From Neobacillus niacini (GTDB taxonomy: Bacteria > Bacillota > Bacilli > Bacillales > Cytobacillaceae), in NCBI RefSeq assembly GCF_023715785.1, contig NZ_JAMBOX010000021.1:1-64000 (forward strand): a stretch of DNA of 64,000 bases, read 5' to 3'. The number at the start of each line of letters is the position of its first letter. The first letter of the stretch is position 1. This document shows, in pieces, positions 1 to 9,070 of this stretch. A model generated the notes under the pieces. It saw only the letters and a program-made list of their open reading frames with translations. It was not told the origin of the DNA and did not search any database. The translations under genes were made by a program, and so were the position numbers.

Positions 1-45
1 ATATCCGGATTATCGCAGATATATAGTGAAACACCGCAGATATAA
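1..45. repeat. CGCAGATATAT repeat copies (left edge)
   Basis: Two copies of the core CGCAGATATA(T) lie at 14-24 and 35-44, 21 nt apart, and the bases at 1-13 look like the end of a further copy. The same core with the same period forms a larger array at 51780-51893. The element is cut by the window edge, so its full size is unknown. No ORF or promoter overlaps it. Confidence 0.8.
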
Positions 46-55
46 TTTTCTTAGG

Positions 56-430
56 GCCAAATTGGTGAACAGAATGCCGAAAATTCACCATAAAACTACG
101 CCAATGGGATCCATTTGAGCAGTAAATCCCGAAATTTCCCCCTCCGACTGCGCCAATAGCCCTTATAGGAGCAGTAACTCCCGAAAATCCGCCCTTCGAC
201 TGCGCCAATAGCCCTTATAGGAGCAGTAAATCCCGAAATTTCCCCCTCCGACTGCGCCAATAGCCCTTATAGGAGCAGTAAATCCCGAAATTTCCCCCTT
301 CGACTGCGCCAATAGACCTTATAGGAGCAGTAACTCCCGAAAATCCGCCTTCCGACTGCGCCAATCCAGCCTAAAGGAGCAGTCACACCCCAAAATTCAC
401 GTTTCCAACACGCCAATCCCCCCAAAATAG
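56..430. repeat. 52-bp tandem repeat with internal hairpin
   Basis: The motif GACTGCGCCAAT starts at 146, 198, 250, 302 and 354, exactly 52 nt apart, with degraded copies at about 94 and 406 and a partial one before 94. Each full unit holds ACTGCGCC followed 13 nt later by GGAGCAGT, an inverted repeat with one mismatch (147-154 with 168-175 in the first full unit), so each unit could fold into a stem-loop. The period is not a multiple of three, and the array is non-coding on both strands. Its function is unknown. Confidence 0.9.
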
Positions 431-499
431 TAGTTTTTTCCCAACGACCTCACGTTTCGCAACCGCGATATTTGGAGAAAATCATAAAGTAGCGAATCG

Positions 500-528
500 T
501 TGCATCTCACCAAAAATTTGAGTATAAT
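500..528 (+). promoter_or_regulatory. SigA-type promoter of ctsR operon
   Basis: TTGCAT (500-505) and a perfect TATAAT (523-528) are separated by 17 nt. The start point would fall at about 535, inside the CtsR box. This is the only good promoter upstream of ctsR. Confidence 0.75.
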
Positions 529-531
529 GAA

Positions 532-548
532 TGTCAAATATAGTCAAA
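532..548 (+). promoter_or_regulatory. CtsR operator (heptad direct repeat)
   Basis: TGTCAAA (532-538) and AGTCAAA (542-548) form the tandem heptad with a 3-nt spacer known for CtsR (consensus RGTCAAA-NAN-RGTCAAA). The box covers the expected transcription start just downstream of the -10. Bound CtsR would therefore block the operon and allow autoregulation, as in other Bacilli. Confidence 0.85.
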
Positions 549-574
549 GTCAGATGATGACAGGGGGTGGGTAG

Positions 575-1036
575 ATGAGTAACATCTCCGATATTATCGA
601 GAAATACTTGAAACAGGTTTTGGAAATGAGTGAACAGGATATAGTTGAAATTAAACGCAGCGAAGTTGCCGATAAATTTCAATGTGTTCCTTCACAGATC
701 AATTATGTAATCAACACCCGCTTTACAATCGAAAGAGGATATCTCGTTGAAAGCAAACGGGGCGGAGGCGGCTATATCCGGATCATGAAGGTGGAATCGC
801 ATGATTCGGCCGATTTAATTGACCATTTATTGTCGCTTATTCAAGGCAGGGTTGCCCAGGCAAGTGCCGAGGATGTTATCACCCGTCTTGTTCAGGAAGA
901 GATTATTACAAAGCGGGAAGCCAAAATCATGCTATCAGTCATTGATCGTTCCGTGCTCTATATTGACCTCCCATACCGGGACGAATTGCGGGCAAGAATG
1001 CTAAGAGCCATGTTAACAACTTTGAAATATAAATAG
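575..1036 (+). CDS. ctsR: CtsR, repressor of class III heat-shock genes
   Basis: Dimeric DNA-binding repressor of clp and ctsR genes that is released at high temperature and when McsB becomes active. The 153-aa length matches the family. An N-terminal winged helix-turn-helix covers residues 1-70, and the wing carries the conserved heat-sensing glycine loop RGGGGYIRI (62-70). The C-terminal half is the dimerisation and McsB-binding domain. The ATG follows a strong AGGGGGTGG site at 562-570. It is first in the ctsR-mcsA-mcsB-clpC operon and sits just behind its own operator. Confidence 0.98.
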   Translation: MSNISDIIEKYLKQVLEMSEQDIVEIKRSEVADKFQCVPSQINYVINTRFTIERGYLVESKRGGGGYIRIMKVESHDSADLIDHLLSLIQGRVAQASAEDVITRLVQEEIITKREAKIMLSVIDRSVLYIDLPYRDELRARMLRAMLTTLKYK

Positions 1037-1076
1037 TATCGAGGTTCTATGAAAAACCAAGAAAATAGTATCGAGG
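1031..1076 (+). repeat. 14-bp direct repeat around the ctsR stop codon
   Basis: AAATAGTATCGAGG occurs at 1031-1044, where it includes the ctsR stop TAG, and again at 1063-1076. The copies are 32 nt apart. It looks like a small duplication in the ctsR-mcsA gap. Confidence 0.7.
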
Positions 1077-1113
1077 ACACTTATTAAATCAAATGCCTAT
1101 AGAGGTGAGAAGT

Positions 1114-1662
1114 ATGATTTGCCAAGAATGCAATCAAAGGCCTGCGGCACTTCATTTTACAAAAATAGTCAATGGCGAAAAAACGGAAGTGCACCTGTGT
1201 GAAAAATGTGCCCAGGAAAAAGGCGAAATGTTTATGTTTAACGGAGAAGCGGGCTTATCCTTTAATAACCTATTAGCCGGCTTATTAAATATTGACCCCT
1301 CTTTTAAACAGCCGAGTCAAAGCCCGTTTCACCAGGAAGAAATCCTGCAGTGTCAGCACTGTTCGATGACCTTTCCGCAATTTTTAAAAGTGGGCCGGTT
1401 TGGCTGTGCCCGTTGCTATGAAACCTTCCAGGACCAGCTAAAGCCGGTAATAAGGCGGCTGCACGGCGGCAACTGGGCGCATAATGGAAAAATACCGAAA
1501 CGGATTGGCGGCAGTATTCATCTGCGCAAGCAGATTGAAGAACTGAAACATAACCTGAGAGAATCAATCAGCCGTGAAGAGTTTGAACAGGCGGCAAGCA
1601 TCCGTGATGAAATTCGCCAGCTGGAAAAAAGGTTATCCGCAAGCCACGAGGGAGGGGAGTAA
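1114..1662 (+). CDS. mcsA: McsA, zinc-binding activator of McsB arginine kinase
   Basis: Adaptor that binds and activates the McsB protein-arginine kinase; needed to inactivate CtsR under stress. Two CxxC pairs form an N-terminal zinc site (C3, C6, C29, C32), and a second set follows (C80, C83, C98, C101). A UVR-type helical hairpin covers residues 136-172. I chose ATG 1114, giving 182 aa, because it follows AGAGGTGAG and yields the conserved MICQEC start; an in-frame ATG at 1093 lacks a site. The stop is one base before mcsB, so the two genes are probably translationally coupled. Confidence 0.96.
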   Translation: MICQECNQRPAALHFTKIVNGEKTEVHLCEKCAQEKGEMFMFNGEAGLSFNNLLAGLLNIDPSFKQPSQSPFHQEEILQCQHCSMTFPQFLKVGRFGCARCYETFQDQLKPVIRRLHGGNWAHNGKIPKRIGGSIHLRKQIEELKHNLRESISREEFEQAASIRDEIRQLEKRLSASHEGGE

Positions 1663-1663
1663 C

Positions 1664-2746
1664 ATGTCGCTCGAACGTTTCTTAAATCAGGCGGTCAGCT
1701 CCTGGATGAGTAAGGATGGACCAGATTCCGACATTGTCCTAAGCTCGCGGATTCGCCTGGCACGCAACCTGGAAGCTTATAAATTCCCGACAGTTTTTTC
1801 CCATGAGGAAGCAAAACGGATCATCTCAGATATGGAAAATCTGCTGAGACAAGAAACAATGCCGAAATTCGGCCCAATGGAATTATTGAAAATCGATGAA
1901 ATGCAGCCGCTGCAAAAACGGGTTTTAGTCGAGAAGCATCTGATTAGCCCAAATCTGGCAGAGGAGTCGCCATATGGGGCGGTTTTATTATCGGAAAATG
2001 AAGAAGTTAGTATAATGGTTAATGAAGAAGACCATATTCGCATCCAATGCTTATTCCCGGGCTTGCAATTGGCTGAAGCGTTGGAAGCTGCCAATGAAAT
2101 GGATGATTGGCTTGAACAGCATCTTCAATATGCCTTTGATGAAAAACTGGGTTATCTGACAAGCTGTCCCACTAATGTTGGAACCGGCCTCCGGGCATCG
2201 GTGATGATGCATTTGCCAGGGTTAATACTAACGCACCAAATGGGCCGGATTATTCCTGCGATCAATCAATTGGGGTTTGTCGTCAGGGGAATTTATGGAG
2301 AAGGAAGTGAAGCGCTGGGGAATATTTTTCAAATATCGAACCAGATCACTCTCGGAAAAGCGGAAGAGGATATTTGCCGTGATTTGATGGGGGTTGTCAG
2401 CCAGATCATTTCTCAAGAAAGGTCCGCGCGTGAAGCATTACGAAAAACTTCCAACATACAATTAGAAGACAGAGTGTTCCGGTCCTTAGGGGTATTGACC
2501 AACAGCCGGATTATTGAATCGAAGGAAGCAGCCAGATGCTTATCAGACGTTCGTCTTGGAATTGATATGGGCTACATCGAAAATATATCTAAAACGATTT
2601 TGAATGAATTAATGATTTTAACCCAGCCGGGTTTTCTCCAACAGTATGCTGGCGGTCCGTTAAGACCTCATGAAAGAGATATAAGAAGAGCCGCATTAAT
2701 TCGAGAACGATTCCAAATGGAATTTAAAAAATTTGGTGAGGAGTGA
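1664..2746 (+). CDS. mcsB: McsB, protein-arginine kinase
   Basis: Phosphorylates arginines on misfolded proteins and on CtsR; phosphoarginine marks substrates for ClpC-ClpP. The 360-aa sequence is a phosphagen-kinase fold: the nucleotide-binding arginines lie in SSRIRLARN (27-35), the NEEDHIR loop is at 120-126, and the active-site cysteine loop SCPTNVGTGLRAS is at 167-179. ATG 1664 follows GGGAGGGGAG; a longer reading frame begins inside mcsA and is not the real start. It is the third gene of the CtsR operon, and its stop lies 4 nt before clpC. Confidence 0.97.
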   Translation: MSLERFLNQAVSSWMSKDGPDSDIVLSSRIRLARNLEAYKFPTVFSHEEAKRIISDMENLLRQETMPKFGPMELLKIDEMQPLQKRVLVEKHLISPNLAEESPYGAVLLSENEEVSIMVNEEDHIRIQCLFPGLQLAEALEAANEMDDWLEQHLQYAFDEKLGYLTSCPTNVGTGLRASVMMHLPGLILTHQMGRIIPAINQLGFVVRGIYGEGSEALGNIFQISNQITLGKAEEDICRDLMGVVSQIISQERSAREALRKTSNIQLEDRVFRSLGVLTNSRIIESKEAARCLSDVRLGIDMGYIENISKTILNELMILTQPGFLQQYAGGPLRPHERDIRRAALIRERFQMEFKKFGEE

Positions 2747-2750
2747 TAGT

Positions 2751-5192
2751 ATGATGTTCGGCCGTTTTACAGAAAGAGCACAAAAGGTATTGGCTTTGGC
2801 ACAGGAAGAGGCAATTCGCCTTGGGCATAACAATATTGGAACCGAGCATATTTTGCTTGGATTGGTTCGCGAAGGCGAAGGAATTGCCGCAAAGGCCCTT
2901 TATGGTCTTGGGCTTGGATCTGAAAAAATCCAAAAGGAAGTAGAAAATTTAATTGGCAAAGGGCAAGAGGCCTCACAAATCATTCACTACACTCCACGAG
3001 CTAAAAAGGTCATTGAGCTTTCCATGGATGAAGCACGCAAACTCGGCCATTCCTATGTGGGAACTGAGCACATCCTTCTTGGGTTGATTCGTGAAGGCGA
3101 AGGTGTCGCTGCCCGCGTTCTGAATAATCTCGGGGTTAGCTTGAACAAAGCGCGGCAGCAGGTGCTACAATTATTGGGCTCAAACGAATCCGGCGGACAT
3201 CAGGGCGGAGGGGCCGTTAGTGCCAATACGCCGACGCTTGATAGCCTGGCCCGCGATTTGACAGCGATTGCCCGCGAAGGCAGCCTTGATCCGGTGATTG
3301 GCCGCAGCAAGGAAATTCAGCGGGTTATTGAGGTGCTTAGCCGCCGTACTAAAAACAATCCGGTCTTAATCGGCGAGCCTGGGGTAGGGAAAACAGCGAT
3401 TGCCGAGGGCTTGGCTCAGCAAATTGTCAATAACGAAGTGCCGGAAATCCTCCGCGACAAGCGCGTAATGACGCTTGATATGGGCACTGTTGTCGCCGGA
3501 ACCAAATACCGCGGGGAATTTGAAGACCGCTTGAAAAAGGTCATGGACGAAATTCGACAGGCCGGAAATATTATTCTGTTTATTGATGAGCTGCATACGT
3601 TAATTGGCGCCGGCGGAGCGGAAGGAGCAATTGACGCATCCAATATCCTGAAACCGTCGCTTGCCCGCGGCGAACTGCAATGTATTGGGGCAACAACACT
3701 CGATGAATACCGTAAATATATTGAAAAAGATGCAGCGCTCGAGCGCCGCTTCCAGCCGATCCGTGTTGACGAACCAACGGCAGAAGAATCGATTCAAATT
3801 TTGGAAGGATTGCGTGACCGCTACGAAGCGCATCATCGTGTATCGATTACCGATGAAGCGATTGAGGCGGCAGTCAAGCTATCAGACCGTTATATATCCG
3901 ACCGCTTCCTGCCGGATAAAGCGATTGATTTAATTGATGAAGCCGGGTCAAAGGTAAGGCTGCGTTCTTATACAACTCCGCCAAATTTAAAAGAGCTTGA
4001 AGTAAAGCTTGAGGAGGTCCGCAAAGAAAAGGATGCCGCTGTCCAGAGCCAGGAATTTGAAAAGGCGGCATCGCTAAGGGATTCCGAGCAGCGCCTGCGC
4101 GAACAGCTTGAGGAAACGAAGAAGAGCTGGAAGGAAAAGCAGGGCAAAGAAAATAATGAGGTCACCGTGGAAGACATCGCCAGCGTTGTTTCAAGCTGGA
4201 CGGGAATCCCGGTCTCCAAGCTTGCCGAAACCGAAACGGCAAAACTGCTTAACCTTGAGGAAATTTTACATTCACGGGTAATCGGCCAGGAAGAAGCAGT
4301 CAAAGCCGTAGCCAAAGCGGTGCGCCGGGCAAGAGCCGGCTTGAAGGATCCAAAACGTCCGATTGGTTCATTTGTGTTCCTTGGCCCTACAGGTGTCGGG
4401 AAAACCGAACTTGCCCGTGCTTTAGCTGAAGCGATGTTTGGCGATGAGGATGCAATGATTCGCATTGACATGTCCGAATATATGGAGAAGCATTCGACTT
4501 CACGTCTTGTCGGATCGCCTCCTGGCTACGTCGGCTATGAGGAAGGCGGACAATTAACCGAAAAGGTACGCAGAAAGCCATATTCCGTCATCTTGCTCGA
4601 TGAAATCGAAAAAGCGCATCCGGATGTGTTCAATATTTTACTCCAGGTACTTGAGGATGGACGTTTGACTGATTCCAAGGGCAGAACCGTTGATTTCCGC
4701 AATACCGTTCTGATTATGACATCCAACGTTGGTGCCGAAGCGTTACGACGCAATAAATATGTCGGCTTTAATATTCAGGATTCAACCCAGGATTATAAAG
4801 ACATGAAGGGCAAGGTAATGGAAGAACTGAAACGGGCCTTCCGTCCGGAGTTCCTAAACCGGATTGATGAAATCATTGTCTTCCACGCCCTCGAGAAAAA
4901 GCATCTTGATGAAATTGTTACCTTACTGTCCGACCAGCTTATCAAGCGGTTGAGGGAGCAACATATCGATGTAGACCTTACGCCGGCGGCTAAAGCAAAA
5001 ATTTCCGAGGAAGGCTATGACCCTGAATACGGGGCAAGACCGCTGCGCCGTGCGATCCAAAAGCATATTGAGGACCGGTTATCTGAAGAACTGCTTAAAG
5101 GAACATTGCTGACAGGACAGAAGGCAACCATCGATGTCGATAATGGCGAGTTTGTCGTCAGAACAGCCGAGAAAACGAGCTTGACCAAATAG
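2751..5192 (+). CDS. clpC: ClpC, Hsp100 AAA+ unfoldase
   Basis: ATP-driven unfoldase that feeds substrates to ClpP and works with adaptors such as MecA and phosphoarginine marks. The 813 aa contain two N-terminal Clp repeats (about 1-145), AAA domain 1 with Walker A GEPGVGKT at 208-215, a UVR/middle coiled coil near 415-460, and AAA domain 2 with GPTGVGKT at 545-552. ATG 2751 (MMFGRF) is the family start and follows GGTGAGGAG; an upstream in-frame GTG at 2733 is rejected. It is the last gene of the operon, followed by a terminator. Confidence 0.98.
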   Translation: MMFGRFTERAQKVLALAQEEAIRLGHNNIGTEHILLGLVREGEGIAAKALYGLGLGSEKIQKEVENLIGKGQEASQIIHYTPRAKKVIELSMDEARKLGHSYVGTEHILLGLIREGEGVAARVLNNLGVSLNKARQQVLQLLGSNESGGHQGGGAVSANTPTLDSLARDLTAIAREGSLDPVIGRSKEIQRVIEVLSRRTKNNPVLIGEPGVGKTAIAEGLAQQIVNNEVPEILRDKRVMTLDMGTVVAGTKYRGEFEDRLKKVMDEIRQAGNIILFIDELHTLIGAGGAEGAIDASNILKPSLARGELQCIGATTLDEYRKYIEKDAALERRFQPIRVDEPTAEESIQILEGLRDRYEAHHRVSITDEAIEAAVKLSDRYISDRFLPDKAIDLIDEAGSKVRLRSYTTPPNLKELEVKLEEVRKEKDAAVQSQEFEKAASLRDSEQRLREQLEETKKSWKEKQGKENNEVTVEDIASVVSSWTGIPVSKLAETETAKLLNLEEILHSRVIGQEEAVKAVAKAVRRARAGLKDPKRPIGSFVFLGPTGVGKTELARALAEAMFGDEDAMIRIDMSEYMEKHSTSRLVGSPPGYVGYEEGGQLTEKVRRKPYSVILLDEIEKAHPDVFNILLQVLEDGRLTDSKGRTVDFRNTVLIMTSNVGAEALRRNKYVGFNIQDSTQDYKDMKGKVMEELKRAFRPEFLNRIDEIIVFHALEKKHLDEIVTLLSDQLIKRLREQHIDVDLTPAAKAKISEEGYDPEYGARPLRRAIQKHIEDRLSEELLKGTLLTGQKATIDVDNGEFVVRTAEKTSLTK

Positions 5193-5226
5193 ATATTTTT
5201 TTGGAAAAACTTTGAAACAATTGCAG

Positions 5227-5266
5227 GAGGTACACGTAAATATTGATATATCGTGTACCTCTTTTT
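5227..5266 (+). terminator. Intrinsic terminator of the clpC operon
   Basis: GAGGTACACG (5227-5236) pairs perfectly with CGTGTACCTC (5252-5261), followed by TTTTT. This separates the heat-shock operon from radA and rules out a radA start inside the hairpin. Confidence 0.9.
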
Positions 5267-5299
5267 ATATTGCTATCACCCGAGAGAGGAAGAACTGCC

Positions 5300-6679
5300 A
5301 TGGTTAAACGGAAAACAAAATTCATGTGCCAGGAATGCGGCTATGAATCCCCTAAATGGATGGGAAAATGCCCAGGCTGCGGCCAGTGGAACAAGATGGT
5401 GGAAGAGGTAGAGGTAACGGGCGGCAATCGGCGCGGGGCCTTCGCTCATTCGCAAGGGGGTTCGGCGATTCTGTCTAAGCCGACGCCCATCACCTCGATT
5501 GAAATGGTAACCGAACCAAGAATTCATACCGATTTAAATGAATTGAACCGGGTGTTGGGCGGCGGGGTCGTAAAGGGCTCATTGGTGCTAATTGGGGGTG
5601 ACCCGGGGATTGGAAAATCCACGTTGCTGCTGCAGGTGTCATCGCAGCTGGCCGTAAAAGGGCATCAGGTTCTATACATATCCGGTGAAGAGTCGCTTCG
5701 ACAGACAAAGCTCCGGGCAGAACGGCTAAACATCACCTCAGAAAATCTGTTCGTCTATGCAGAAACCAACCTCGAAGAAATCAATCGAACGATTGAAAGC
5801 ACCAATCCAAGCTTTGTCATTATAGACTCCATCCAAACCGTTTATCATCCTGAGGTGACATCCGCACCGGGAAGTGTATCCCAAGTCCGCGAATGTACGT
5901 CTGAATTAATGAGAATCGGAAAAACAAAAGGCATCGCCATTTTTATTGTCGGGCACGTCACAAAAGAGGGATCGATTGCCGGCCCGAGACTGCTTGAGCA
6001 TATGGTCGACACGGTTCTTTATTTTGAGGGGGAGCGGCACCACACCTATCGAATTTTGCGCGCCGTGAAAAATCGATTCGGTTCGACCAATGAAATGGGC
6101 ATTTTTGAAATGAAGGAATTTGGACTGGAAGAAGTCGATAACCCTTCTGAGATTTTTCTGGAAGAACGGTCACGCGGTGCGGCAGGCTCTACGGTTGTTG
6201 CTTCAATGGAAGGCACCCGTCCAGTATTAGTCGAAATTCAGGCGCTGATCTCGCCGACCAGCTTTGGGAATCCGAGAAGGATGGCCACAGGGATTGACCA
6301 CAACCGCGTGCCGTTGTTAATGGCCGTTTTGGAAAAACGGGTCGGGATGCTCCTCGCCAATCAGGATGCTTACTTAAAAGTGGCCGGCGGGGTGAAATTG
6401 GATGAACCGGCGATAGACTTGGCGGTTGCAGTCAGCATTGCGTCGAGCTTCCGCGACAAACCGACGAGGCCCACGGACTGTATAATCGGTGAAGTCGGAC
6501 TCACAGGTGAGGTACGAAGGGTTTCAAGAATTGAGCAGCGTGTTCAGGAAGCTGCCAAGCTGGGATTTGAGCGGGTGATTCTGCCAGCCAATAATTTGGG
6601 AGGCTGGAGCTCGCCAACTGGAGTCCAATTAATTGGTGTTTCCTCGGTCAGCGAGGCATTACAGGCAGCATTGGGGTGA
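5300..6679 (+). CDS. radA: RadA, DNA repair/recombination ATPase
   Basis: Bacterial RecA paralogue and branch-migration helicase acting in homologous recombination. The 459 aa show an N-terminal four-cysteine zinc finger (C10, C13, C24, C27), Walker A GGDPGIGKST (99-108), the RadA-specific KNRFG motif (257-261) and a C-terminal Lon-like domain. ATG 5300 follows GAGAGAGGAAG; the upstream in-frame start at 5243 lies inside the clpC terminator. The stop overlaps the ribosome binding site of disA, so the two genes look coupled. Confidence 0.97.
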   Translation: MVKRKTKFMCQECGYESPKWMGKCPGCGQWNKMVEEVEVTGGNRRGAFAHSQGGSAILSKPTPITSIEMVTEPRIHTDLNELNRVLGGGVVKGSLVLIGGDPGIGKSTLLLQVSSQLAVKGHQVLYISGEESLRQTKLRAERLNITSENLFVYAETNLEEINRTIESTNPSFVIIDSIQTVYHPEVTSAPGSVSQVRECTSELMRIGKTKGIAIFIVGHVTKEGSIAGPRLLEHMVDTVLYFEGERHHTYRILRAVKNRFGSTNEMGIFEMKEFGLEEVDNPSEIFLEERSRGAAGSTVVASMEGTRPVLVEIQALISPTSFGNPRRMATGIDHNRVPLLMAVLEKRVGMLLANQDAYLKVAGGVKLDEPAIDLAVAVSIASSFRDKPTRPTDCIIGEVGLTGEVRRVSRIEQRVQEAAKLGFERVILPANNLGGWSSPTGVQLIGVSSVSEALQAALG

Positions 6680-6684
6680 AGCAT

Positions 6685-7758
6685 ATGGATTATAAAAGGG
6701 TAGAGGGGCAATCCGTCAGCGACGTTTTGCAGCTTGTCGCGCCGGGGACACCTCTACGTGAGGGTTTGGATAATGTTCTAAGGGCCAATACTGGCGGTTT
6801 GATTGTTATTGGCTATAACGATAGGATGAAAAGTATTGTCGACGGCGGCTTTGAGATTAATTGCCCGTTTTCGCCGAGTTTTTTATATGAATTGGCGAAA
6901 ATGGACGGTGCGATTATCTTGAACGAGACTGCCAATAAAATTTTGATTGCCAATGCGTCGCTTGCCCCAGACTCGGAAATCCCATCCTCGGAAACAGGCA
7001 TGCGCCACCGCACGGCCGAGCGGGTGGCCAAGCAGACAAAGATGCTTGTCTTTGCCATCTCTCAGCGGAGGAATGTCATCACCTTGTACCAAGGCAATTT
7101 TCGCTATGCCCTGAAGGATATCGCGATGATTTTGACGAAAGCGAACCAGGCGATTCAAACATTGGAAAAATACAAGGTGGTTCTCGAGCAAAGCATTACC
7201 AATTTAAGCATTCTCGAATTTGAAGAGTCGGTGACGTATAATGATTTCCTCCTTGTGCTGCACCGGTTTGAAATGGTATTGAAAATCAAAAATGAACTTC
7301 TGGGGTTCCTCTACGAACTTGGGACAGAAGGCCGGCTGATCCGCCTGCAAATGAATGAAATTTTGATTGAGCTTGAGGAAGAAATCATGCTGATGATCAA
7401 GGACTATGCCTTCAACCGCGAAATCAAACCAGCAGAGGTATTGAGGCGGATGCAGGCATTAACCCAAAATGGCAGCTTTGATGACGCGGGCCTTTTGAAA
7501 TTAATGGGCTATCTCGGCTATGTTCATCTTGAAGAAAATAAACAACCACGCGGCTACCGAATCTTGAATAAAATACCGCGGCTTCCTGGTGTTATAATCG
7601 AAAACCTAATAAATGCCTTTGCCAATCTGCCTCCTATTATCGCGGCAACAGTGGAAGAACTGGACGAGGTCGAGGGGATCGGCGAGGTCCGGGCGAAGAA
7701 AATCAAAGAGGGCTTTAAACTGATAAAAGAGCGGCTGTACACGGATCGTCATCTATAA
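6685..7758 (+). CDS. disA: DisA, DNA-integrity scanning diadenylate cyclase
   Basis: Makes cyclic di-AMP from two ATP and lowers output when it meets branched DNA, linking DNA damage to sporulation control. The N-terminal DAC domain carries DGA (74-76) and RHR (107-109), the catalytic and nucleotide-binding motifs. A helical spine follows, and a C-terminal helix-hairpin-helix (EGIGEVRAKKI) binds DNA. ATG 6685 (357 aa) is preferred because GGGGTGA lies 5 nt upstream; a GTG at 6676 has no site. The radA-disA pairing is conserved in Bacilli, where RadA modulates DisA. Confidence 0.97.
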   Translation: MDYKRVEGQSVSDVLQLVAPGTPLREGLDNVLRANTGGLIVIGYNDRMKSIVDGGFEINCPFSPSFLYELAKMDGAIILNETANKILIANASLAPDSEIPSSETGMRHRTAERVAKQTKMLVFAISQRRNVITLYQGNFRYALKDIAMILTKANQAIQTLEKYKVVLEQSITNLSILEFEESVTYNDFLLVLHRFEMVLKIKNELLGFLYELGTEGRLIRLQMNEILIELEEEIMLMIKDYAFNREIKPAEVLRRMQALTQNGSFDDAGLLKLMGYLGYVHLEENKQPRGYRILNKIPRLPGVIIENLINAFANLPPIIAATVEELDEVEGIGEVRAKKIKEGFKLIKERLYTDRHL

Positions 7759-7906
7759 AAAAGATTGAAAGAATCCAAATGCTATGTTAAAATTAACAAT
7801 TTTAATAAATTGACACCGATATTTTTCAATGCTACCCTATTGGAAGTAACATAACAACCATGTTTCAAGATGGTTACATTTTGGAAAAATAATCAGAAAA
7901 TCAACG

Positions 7907-7933
7907 TTTGTATTTCACGAATATGTTTATAAT
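7907..7933 (+). promoter_or_regulatory. Possible promoter before yacL
   Basis: A perfect TATAAT lies at 7928-7933, with only a weak TTTGTA (7907-7912) at a short 15-nt spacing. A consensus TTGACA at 7810-7815 faces a poor -10 (TACCCT, 7833-7838). One of the two probably drives yacL-ispD-ispF, but sequence alone does not decide. Confidence 0.4.
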
Positions 7934-7952
7934 TAATAGAGGAGGTGAAGTA

Positions 7953-9038
7953 ATGTTAAAACGAATTGTGCAGGCATGCTTCCTCATTTTGGGTGGTTCG
8001 CTTGGGATTTGGTTATTGCCTCAGCTATTCGCCGTCCTTCATGTGGATGATATACAGGCACTCAATAACTCTTATGTCGCTGCTATTTTAGGTGCTATTA
8101 TTTTTTATCTTATTACCTTTTGGGCAGTAGATTATGTGTTTAATTTTATTAAATGGGTCGAAGATTCTCTTGTGAAAGTTCCTGTTGGGGATGTATTGTT
8201 TGGAAGCGTTGGCTTAATTTTCGGTTTATTGGTGGCTTTTTTAATCGGCTTTGCGCTGAACGCGTGGCAAGTGCCAATTGTAACCGAGGTAGCGCCAATT
8301 CTATTAACCCTATTATTCGGTTATCTTGGCTTCCAGGTCGGCTTCAAAAAGCGTGATGAACTAATTGGACTGTTCGGTAAAGGCAGCAAGAAAAAGTCCG
8401 CTGAAGAGGAAGCAGAGAAGCCGGAAGATAAAAGCATGAAAATATTGGATACCAGTGTCATTATTGACGGACGGGTTGCGGATATATGCCAAACCGGATT
8501 TTTGGAAGGAACGATTGTAATTCCGCAGTTTGTCCTTGAGGAACTGCAGCATATCGCCGATTCTTCCGATGTGCTAAAGCGAAATCGCGGCCGCCGGGGC
8601 TTGGATATCCTGAACCGGATTCAAAAGGAGCTGGCTATTAAGGTGGAAATTTACGAGGGTGATTTTGAAGAAATTGCCGAAGTTGATTCCAAGCTTGTCA
8701 AGCTGGCGAAACTGACGAACGGTGTCCTGGTTACGAATGATTTTAACTTAAATAAGGTTTGTGAATTGCAGAATGTTTCTGTTCTAAATATCAATGATTT
8801 GGCCAATGCAGTGAAGCCTGTTGTCTTGCCTGGTGAGGAATTGACAGTGCAGGTCATCAAGGATGGAAAAGAGTATCACCAGGGCGTTGCCTATTTGGAT
8901 GACGGTACGATGATTGTCGTCGAAGAAGGCCGAGAGTATATCGGAAAACGCATTGATGTGCTCGTAACCAGCGTTCTTCAGACCTCTGCAGGCAGAATGA
9001 TTTTTGCCAAGCCTAAATTGTTAGAGAAGGCATTATAG
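7953..9038 (+). CDS. yacL: YacL, membrane-anchored PIN/TRAM-domain protein
   Basis: Conserved Firmicutes protein with a hydrophobic N-terminal half (about residues 1-135, four membrane segments), a PIN-type nuclease domain starting at MKILDTSVIIDGR, and a C-terminal TRAM RNA-binding domain. Its substrate is unknown; the PIN acidic residues argue for an RNase. ATG 7953 (361 aa) follows a full GGAGGTGA site; the in-frame ATG at 7908 lacks one. It sits upstream of ispD-ispF as in Bacillus subtilis. Confidence 0.93.
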   Translation: MLKRIVQACFLILGGSLGIWLLPQLFAVLHVDDIQALNNSYVAAILGAIIFYLITFWAVDYVFNFIKWVEDSLVKVPVGDVLFGSVGLIFGLLVAFLIGFALNAWQVPIVTEVAPILLTLLFGYLGFQVGFKKRDELIGLFGKGSKKKSAEEEAEKPEDKSMKILDTSVIIDGRVADICQTGFLEGTIVIPQFVLEELQHIADSSDVLKRNRGRRGLDILNRIQKELAIKVEIYEGDFEEIAEVDSKLVKLAKLTNGVLVTNDFNLNKVCELQNVSVLNINDLANAVKPVVLPGEELTVQVIKDGKEYHQGVAYLDDGTMIVVEEGREYIGKRIDVLVTSVLQTSAGRMIFAKPKLLEKAL

Positions 9039-9070
9039 TTAGAGAGATATAGATAGAGTGGGGTTTTACT

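Noticed and set aside
94..405. CRISPR array
   Set aside because: The units are contiguous 52-bp repeats with no unique spacers between them, and no cas gene is present.
3968..4471. Minus-strand ORF of 167 aa opposite clpC
   Set aside because: It is a low-complexity serine-rich shadow of the clpC codons, with no ribosome binding site or family match.
5243..5299. N-terminal extension of RadA
   Set aside because: These codons lie inside the clpC terminator hairpin, and the zinc-finger start at 5300 has its own ribosome binding site.
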